From NCBI GenBank assembly GCA_043778315.1, contig JAYWGJ010000013.1, forward strand, positions 1-10,986: a DNA stretch of 10,986 nt, in the 5' to 3' direction. Of the stretch, positions 6,241-10,986 are shown in pieces. The translations under genes were made by a program, and so were the position numbers. Every line of letters begins with the position of its first letter. Position 1 is the first letter of the stretch. The notes beneath the pieces are model-generated. The model searched no databases and was not told where the DNA came from. It saw only the letters and a program-made list of their open reading frames with translations. Source of the stretch: JBEEMU01 sp043778315 (GTDB taxonomy: Bacteria > Bacteroidota > Bacteroidia > Chitinophagales > Saprospiraceae).

Positions 6241-7845
6241 ATGAAAAAAACACTCACTTTTCTATTGTTTAGTGCGTTAATGGGCAGCGCGAGCGCTCAA
6301 AACGGCATTTATGCCTACGGCGACACCGTAAATACGGACTACGGCTACGACCTGATTCGGACGGGCGGAAACCTTACGCTTGCGGGCAAAACCGCAAGTT
6401 ATCCCGATTTCTCCGATTTTTTGTACTCCGACGCGCTCCTAATGCAAGTCACACTAAATGGCGTAATTAATTGGGCAAAAAAATACCAATTAAACGTGCC
6501 GTTGGTCGATAATATAGAGTACGACCGCTCCGATATTTTTTGGCGCGTCCGCCCTACTACCGTTGGTACTGTGCCTGGTTTTATCACCGTTGGCGCGTCG
6601 GGCGACACTACTGGGCTACCTTCGCTCGGTGTGCTTATCGCTAATATGAACGCGGCGGGCGACGTGCAATGGTCGAAAATTATCGACGGCGCGGGCTTCG
6701 GCAACGGCGGCTACGACGTAGTCCCTGTGGCGGACGGCTATGTACTGGCTGGCTCGCTTTTGTCCGCAGGTGCGGTACAAGGCATCGATATGCTTTTGGC
6801 AAAATTTGACCTCAACGGCGACATCGTTTTCAGTAAAATAATAGGTGCGGCGGGTACGCAAATTTGTCGCGCTATGGCGCAAACGGCAGACGGCGGCTTT
6901 TTGTTGGTGGGTACACACACCGCTTCGGGCGCGAGCGCGGATATGTTAATCGTAAAAACGAACGCGAACGGAACGGTGCAATGGTCTAGGACTTTGGGCG
7001 GTGCAGGCGACGACCGCGCTATCGCAATTATGAAAAATGATAATAATTATATTATTACAGGTAATGTGACATTAAATAATGCCGAAGATATTATTGTATT
7101 AGCAATAAACGACACTGGTGCGATACAATGGCAGCGCGTGATTGCGACCGCAGGCACGGACATTGGCAACGGTCTTTCTATGAAAGGCAATAATATTTTA
7201 TTGGCGGGTTCGACGAACGGCGGAACGGGCAGCAGTACCGACGGCGCGCTCTTTGAGCTGTCGCCGACCGACGGGAGCATCATCAACGCATCTACTACGG
7301 GTAAGCAATTCGGAGAGATTTTTTATGCTACCGTTTATGATGGTACAAATGTGTTTTCGATAGGCAATACAGGCTCGCTCGACTTGCTTGGTGGCAACGA
7401 TGTGATGCTTACCAAACACAACGCAACTAACTTAATAGCAGCTACTTGTGTAGCAACACTAATCTTTACTTCTACCGCCTCTTCGCTTACCCTTAACACC
7501 TTCACGGCGACCACTAATATAGGCGGTTCGGTCAGAAACTACCCCTTGCGCGTCACCAATATTAATATGAATACGCAGTACGAAGACTGTTATGTGGCGA
7601 CCAAATCGGAGCAAAAAATCGCTTTGACCGTAGCACCAAACCCGACTAACGGCGCAGTACAAGTGCAGTTGCCTACTCGCGCAACCGTATCGGTACATGA
7701 CACTTTTGGTCGCTTATTAGCGCAGATAAACCTCGCGGAAGGCGCGCAAATCATTGACCTTAGCAGCTATGCGCAGGGCGTTTATTCATTATCATTTATT
7801 TTTGATAATGCTAATATTGTGACTAAAAAAGTAGTCAAATTCTAA
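6241..7845 (+). CDS. Repeat/propeller protein secreted by T9SS
   Basis: A 534-residue protein with a signal peptide (residues 1-19, ending SASA before Gln20). About residues 30-390 hold six or so degenerate repeats of roughly 50 residues with the pattern D-x-x-[IVL]-x-K-x-[ND]-x-x-G-x-[IV]-x-W-[AS]-K, then GG/AG, then DGG[FY]-x-[LI]-x-G. Good copies are LNGVINWAK (72-80), AAGDVQWSK (138-146), LNGDIVFSK (191-199), NGTVQWSR (243-250) and TGAIQWQR (292-299), with ADGGFLLVG at 216-224. This resembles delta-60/SBBP-type beta-propeller repeats common in exported Bacteroidota proteins. A beta-rich segment follows (400-455), then a type A sorting domain (462-534) with VAPNPTNG, VSVHDTFGRLL, IDLSSYAQGVYSL and the final KKVVKF. 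Export to the cell surface or medium is expected; the ligand is unknown. A terminator-like hairpin lies 25 bp downstream. Confidence 0.88.
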   Translation: MKKTLTFLLFSALMGSASAQNGIYAYGDTVNTDYGYDLIRTGGNLTLAGKTASYPDFSDFLYSDALLMQVTLNGVINWAKKYQLNVPLVDNIEYDRSDIFWRVRPTTVGTVPGFITVGASGDTTGLPSLGVLIANMNAAGDVQWSKIIDGAGFGNGGYDVVPVADGYVLAGSLLSAGAVQGIDMLLAKFDLNGDIVFSKIIGAAGTQICRAMAQTADGGFLLVGTHTASGASADMLIVKTNANGTVQWSRTLGGAGDDRAIAIMKNDNNYIITGNVTLNNAEDIIVLAINDTGAIQWQRVIATAGTDIGNGLSMKGNNILLAGSTNGGTGSSTDGALFELSPTDGSIINASTTGKQFGEIFYATVYDGTNVFSIGNTGSLDLLGGNDVMLTKHNATNLIAATCVATLIFTSTASSLTLNTFTATTNIGGSVRNYPLRVTNINMNTQYEDCYVATKSEQKIALTVAPNPTNGAVQVQLPTRATVSVHDTFGRLLAQINLAEGAQIIDLSSYAQGVYSLSFIFDNANIVTKKVVKF

Positions 7846-7870
7846 TTCTATAAATCTATTACAAAATTAT

Positions 7871-7912
7871 AAAATTCTCAATTTATCGTGTAGATAGACT
7901 GGGGATTTTTTG
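7871..7912 (+). terminator. Terminator after the T9SS repeat protein
   Basis: AAAATTCTCA (7871-7880) pairs with TGGGGATTTT (7900-7909) over 10 bp including two G-U pairs. The loop can form an extra TATC/GATA stem, and a T-run follows to 7911. It sits 25 bp after the stop codon. Confidence 0.7.
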
Positions 7913-8152
7913 TTACGCGATAAGTGTCGCGGCTAAAAACATAAACTAAAAAAGATTTTTCTTTCAAAACGCTTTTAATACGCGCAAATTTAGTATTTTT
8001 GCGACAGGGATATTTTTCGTTTATATAATTGTTATGCGTGTTTTTTACACTTTGGCAACATTTTTGTCTTACACAATTAGTATATAAATAAAACATATCT
8101 TTTTTTGTTAATGTGAACATAACTACTTTACCACAGTTTTTAAAAATATAGT
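7913..8152 (+). other. Non-coding AT-rich stretch before the helicase-like gene
   Basis: Between the terminator and the start at 8153 I see no convincing gene. It holds a small 5-bp hairpin CGCGA/TCGCG (7916-7931) with no T-run on the plus strand, the promoter-like symmetric site at 7983-8003, and otherwise plain AT-rich sequence. The minus-strand reading frame that crosses it looks like chance. Confidence 0.6.
7983..8003 (+). promoter_or_regulatory. Symmetric promoter/operator-like site upstream of the helicase-like gene
   Basis: TATTTTTG (7994-8001) is an exact plus-strand TAnnTTTG box. CAAATTTA (7985-7992) is an exact box on the minus strand. The two overlap in a 6-bp inverted repeat CGCAAA/TTTGCG spaced by 9. 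No good -33 element is present on the plus strand. If used, the helicase mRNA would have a leader of about 145 bases. Confidence 0.3.
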
Positions 8153-10986
8153 ATGAAATTGCAATTAGCCGCGTACCAAAAATATTTATTACGAAGCATT
8201 TACGGCAATGCGCTCGACCAACCTAATAGCATGGATTTGTGCGCGCTCTTCATGGAGCAGGGCATTTATACACAGCCGTTGATACGTCAATTATTAGACG
8301 CGCCGTCGCTCACCTTAGATGTGGAGGCTGAAGATAGCGTCGGTTTGCAGATAAAAGCCCTGTCGTTCGAGGCTGCCAATCGGCACTTATTACATAGCGA
8401 ACAAAGCCTTTGTATCGGCTACCCGTTTTTTGCTCGTGCCGATGCGGGTGGCAAAGACGGCTATTTGTGTGCGCCCGTTTTTCTTTGGCAAGTACAAGTA
8501 CAGCCTAATCAGCAGGAGGAAGGCAAGTACAAAATTATGCGTACTTTTCATCAACAAGTACGCCCGAACCCCTTGTTAATGCAGTATTTGGAGAAGCACG
8601 GCATTGAAAAAAAGCAATTAAATTTACTATACGAGGTGTGTAAAGGTGGCAAAATTAACGCCGAAAAACTCCTTAGCGCAGTCAATCAGTTGTGTTTGAC
8701 TATCGGTTCTGATACCTTTAGTAACGCCTATCAAGTGCAGTCGTTCCCGTCGGCTACAGAGTTGAACGAAATAAATAACGCATCGGGCAGAGTTTTTTGG
8801 TCGGGTGTTTTGGGTGTTTTTCCTACGCAGAGTTTCGCGTCTGTCGCACTCCTCGAGCATCTGGGCGACGACTCGCACCCGTTTGCCAACGCGGTGCATG
8901 AGTCCGCGTCGCCGCTAGTGCATTCGTTTGGGGCAAGCGCAACCCTGAACGTGCGGCAGGCTGCCGTTTTGCGGCATTTACCGATACACCGCAACCTTGT
9001 CGTGTACGCGCCGAACGGTACAGGCAAAACCGAATTAATCAATGCAATATTGACTAATGCGTTGGCAAATGGCGCAAAATGCTTGGTTGTTTCGTCGCTA
9101 AGTAGCACTATTAATGCCACAAAAATCAATTTGGATAAACAAGGTTTGTCTGATTTGGTACTGAAATTGCAGTCGCCTGCCGAAGACAAAACGAATCTTA
9201 TTACCGCTTTACAGCGCGCCGTAGGCAGTGCCAAAACGCCCGTCGCGTTTCCCGAAGCGGACTATCAATTGGCGTTAAGCGGCGCGACGCGGGCGCAAAA
9301 CAAACTCGACCAAACCTTTCAAGCCATCAATCAGCCGTTGATGGGCGATGCAAGCTGGACGGAACTCGTCGGGCGGTTTTTGCAAAATCAATATACCGAA
9401 GGTAAGCACGTTTTGAACGGCTACATCAGCCCTAATTCATGGACGTTCAATGAAGGCGTACACGTCTCTTCGCTACAAATAGTGACCCAAAGTAAGGCTT
9501 TATACCGCGAGTTAGGGACGCTCACGCACCCGCTCAACGCCATTCACCCAAGCGTCTTTGTGGCACGCACCAATCAAGACGCATTCGATTTTATTCACAA
9601 TACGAACACTAATTTTATGCGCGAGGCGAAGGCTTTGCACCGCAATATCAATAGAACAATAGAGGAATACGCGGACGCGCTCGAGGCATATTATTACAGA
9701 TATTATTTGAATTTGGGACGTGAAAGTGCCGCTTTGCGCGAAGAAATGAGCGACTATAAAACGCAGTTTGGTAATGATTTTGATAAACAAGGCATACTGA
9801 AAAACGCGGAATTGTGGCTCAAAGGCATCTTTTCGTCGCGCCATAAAGGGATTTTGGAGGTGCGACAAGAGGTTGGCTTGCGTCACGAACGCCTAATAGA
9901 GCAGTACAACCGTCGTCCGTATTTTCAATACTCGCCCAATAAAAACAGTAAAAAAGCGGGTTTTGAGCGCGTAGCCAACGAACTCCAAGTTTTCCATGAA
10001 AACCTGAGTGCCTGGAAGGACAGATTGCCGAGCATCGTGCGCGAAGAGGCAGCTCGGGTAGCTGCTACTAACCATAAAAAAGAGGTGGAGCTAACGCACG
10101 AAATTGAGCAGTTTGACGCGCAGTTTCATGCTTTAATTGCCGCTATTAATACCTCAGGCTATTTGGCAAAACCGTTTGATACGACTGCAAGTACGTTGCC
10201 ACAGCAAAAACAATATTTGGAAACGATATTGCAGCAAACGCAAGAAATTGAGCGCAACTTGCGCGACTTTGACCCGTTTTATGCTTGGCAAAACCATTGG
10301 CTGGTACTGCCCGACCACCTCAAAGAAGCGGTAGCGGCGTTGGTCAGAACCAACTCCAAAAACTGGGAAGCAGCGTTTAGCTCGTGGTTTATCAATCAAT
10401 CGCTCTCGCAGCAACCACACGAATTGTTACAGGAAGACAGCGATATGCTCGACCGCTATGAACGTGCATTGACAAAAGTAACGGATTTTATTCCTGCCAA
10501 AATACTCCACGTTTGGGGCAACCGACAAAACGAGCAAGTGAAGCGTTTGCGCAACAAAAATAGGATATTGTACCAAGAATTGAGCAATACCAAAGACAAC
10601 GCCGCTTTACAAAGCCGTACCGTAGAGGAGTTGATTGGCGCGGATTATGATTTATTGACGGAGGTATTTCCTGTGCTGCTCGTAAGTCCGCAGATAGCGA
10701 CCGAGTGTCTGCCCGCGCTCGCGGCGCATTTCGATATTGTCATTATCGACGATGCCGACCGCCAGCAACTCGGCAACACTTTTGGTGCGCTGTGGCGCGC
10801 TACGCACCGAGTCGTGATTGCCGAAAACGACGTTTCGGATACCGATACGTCGCTGTGGTCGTGGGTGAAGCGCGAGGGATTTTTCCGTATCGAGCTAACG
10901 CAATTATATTACAAAACAAATCCGAAGTTCAGCCGCCTCAGCAACGCGCTCTTTCACGAGCATCGATTGGAGGTTGTGCCGACCAA
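8153..10986 (+). CDS. Large divergent superfamily 1 helicase-like ATPase (DUF4011/UPF1-like), 5' part
   Basis: The reading frame is open from ATG 8153 to the window end: 944 full codons with no stop, so the C terminus is missing. An in-frame TAA at 8141-8143 fixes this ATG as the first possible. Residues 86-146 resemble the N-terminal domain of DUF4011-type helicases (LCIGYPFF, then YLCAPVFLW, then RPNPLLMQYL). A Q-motif-like Gln269 (LNVRQAAVL) precedes Walker A at 286-294 (A-P-N-G-T-G-K292-T-E), then motif Ia KCLVVSS (309-315). A roughly 500-residue, largely helical insertion with coiled-coil-like stretches follows. Next come FPVLLVSP (839-846) and Walker B FDIVIIDDAD (860-869). The usual DE is DD, the usual GD-x-x-Q loop reads VVIAEND (887-893), and HYRS is replaced by LYYKT (918-922). 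A nucleic-acid-dependent ATPase role is inferred; activity is uncertain. Confidence 0.82.
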   Translation, partial: MKLQLAAYQKYLLRSIYGNALDQPNSMDLCALFMEQGIYTQPLIRQLLDAPSLTLDVEAEDSVGLQIKALSFEAANRHLLHSEQSLCIGYPFFARADAGGKDGYLCAPVFLWQVQVQPNQQEEGKYKIMRTFHQQVRPNPLLMQYLEKHGIEKKQLNLLYEVCKGGKINAEKLLSAVNQLCLTIGSDTFSNAYQVQSFPSATELNEINNASGRVFWSGVLGVFPTQSFASVALLEHLGDDSHPFANAVHESASPLVHSFGASATLNVRQAAVLRHLPIHRNLVVYAPNGTGKTELINAILTNALANGAKCLVVSSLSSTINATKINLDKQGLSDLVLKLQSPAEDKTNLITALQRAVGSAKTPVAFPEADYQLALSGATRAQNKLDQTFQAINQPLMGDASWTELVGRFLQNQYTEGKHVLNGYISPNSWTFNEGVHVSSLQIVTQSKALYRELGTLTHPLNAIHPSVFVARTNQDAFDFIHNTNTNFMREAKALHRNINRTIEEYADALEAYYYRYYLNLGRESAALREEMSDYKTQFGNDFDKQGILKNAELWLKGIFSSRHKGILEVRQEVGLRHERLIEQYNRRPYFQYSPNKNSKKAGFERVANELQVFHENLSAWKDRLPSIVREEAARVAATNHKKEVELTHEIEQFDAQFHALIAAINTSGYLAKPFDTTASTLPQQKQYLETILQQTQEIERNLRDFDPFYAWQNHWLVLPDHLKEAVAALVRTNSKNWEAAFSSWFINQSLSQQPHELLQEDSDMLDRYERALTKVTDFIPAKILHVWGNRQNEQVKRLRNKNRILYQELSNTKDNAALQSRTVEELIGADYDLLTEVFPVLLVSPQIATECLPALAAHFDIVIIDDADRQQLGNTFGALWRATHRVVIAENDVSDTDTSLWSWVKREGFFRIELTQLYYKTNPKFSRLSNALFHEHRLEVVPT

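Noticed and set aside
7916..7931. Small CGCGA/TCGCG hairpin as a second terminator
   Set aside because: The stem is only 5 bp and no T-run follows on the plus strand; a minus-strand role would need a minus-strand gene that is not there.
7878..8120. Minus-strand 80-codon open frame in the intergenic stretch
   Set aside because: Its composition simply mirrors AT-rich DNA, it shows no domain or signal pattern, and it ends inside the terminator of the neighbouring gene.
8731..9234. Minus-strand 167-codon open frame
   Set aside because: It is antisense to the helicase-like gene across the Walker A region, with Cys/Arg/Ser-rich low-likelihood sequence.

Overview
The window looks like a chromosomal segment of a member of the Bacteroidota. 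The evidence is two proteins ending in a type IX secretion (Por/T9SS type A) sorting domain, a PorT-like outer-membrane barrel, promoter-like boxes of the TTTG-N(19-23)-TAnnTTTG type that this phylum uses in place of -35/-10 boxes, a lack of obvious Shine-Dalgarno sequences, and very AT-rich intergenic DNA between moderately GC-rich genes. I cannot assign a genus. No rRNA, tRNA, transposase, integrase or CRISPR array is visible.

Layout. 17-427 (+) is an OsmC/Ohr-family peroxidase. It converges on a minus-strand series: rsmE (2341-1631, 16S rRNA m3U1498 methyltransferase), a PorT-like barrel (1588-896) 42 bp after it, and a very small T9SS protein (788-438) that is little more than a signal peptide plus a sorting domain. 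From about 2400 the direction is plus: a 45-residue Cys-containing small lipoprotein (2555-2692) with its own terminator, then a strong consensus promoter and a secreted TM2-domain protein (2857-3303). A bidirectional terminator separates that gene from a GH13 alpha-amylase-type lipoprotein (4775-3390, minus). Behind the GH13 gene lies a nested palindromic element (4835-4956), then an unrecognised secreted protein (6013-4961, minus). Past an AT-rich divergent gap, the plus strand carries a 534-residue repeat/propeller protein with a T9SS sorting domain (6241-7845). After a 307-bp non-coding stretch comes the start of a very large divergent superfamily 1 helicase-like protein (8153 to the window end, 944 codons seen, still open).

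How the genes relate. Most of the window is ordinary envelope and housekeeping content. The T9SS-sorted proteins, barrel, TM2 protein, small lipoprotein, GH13 lipoprotein and 350-residue secreted protein all belong to the cell envelope or outside, but nothing ties them into one pathway. The two places most worth a second look are the helicase-like gene, whose Walker A is intact while its other ATPase/helicase motifs are altered, and the nested palindrome at 4835-4956. I do not see a complete new system here. If the helicase belongs to one (for example a defence locus), its partners lie beyond the right edge.
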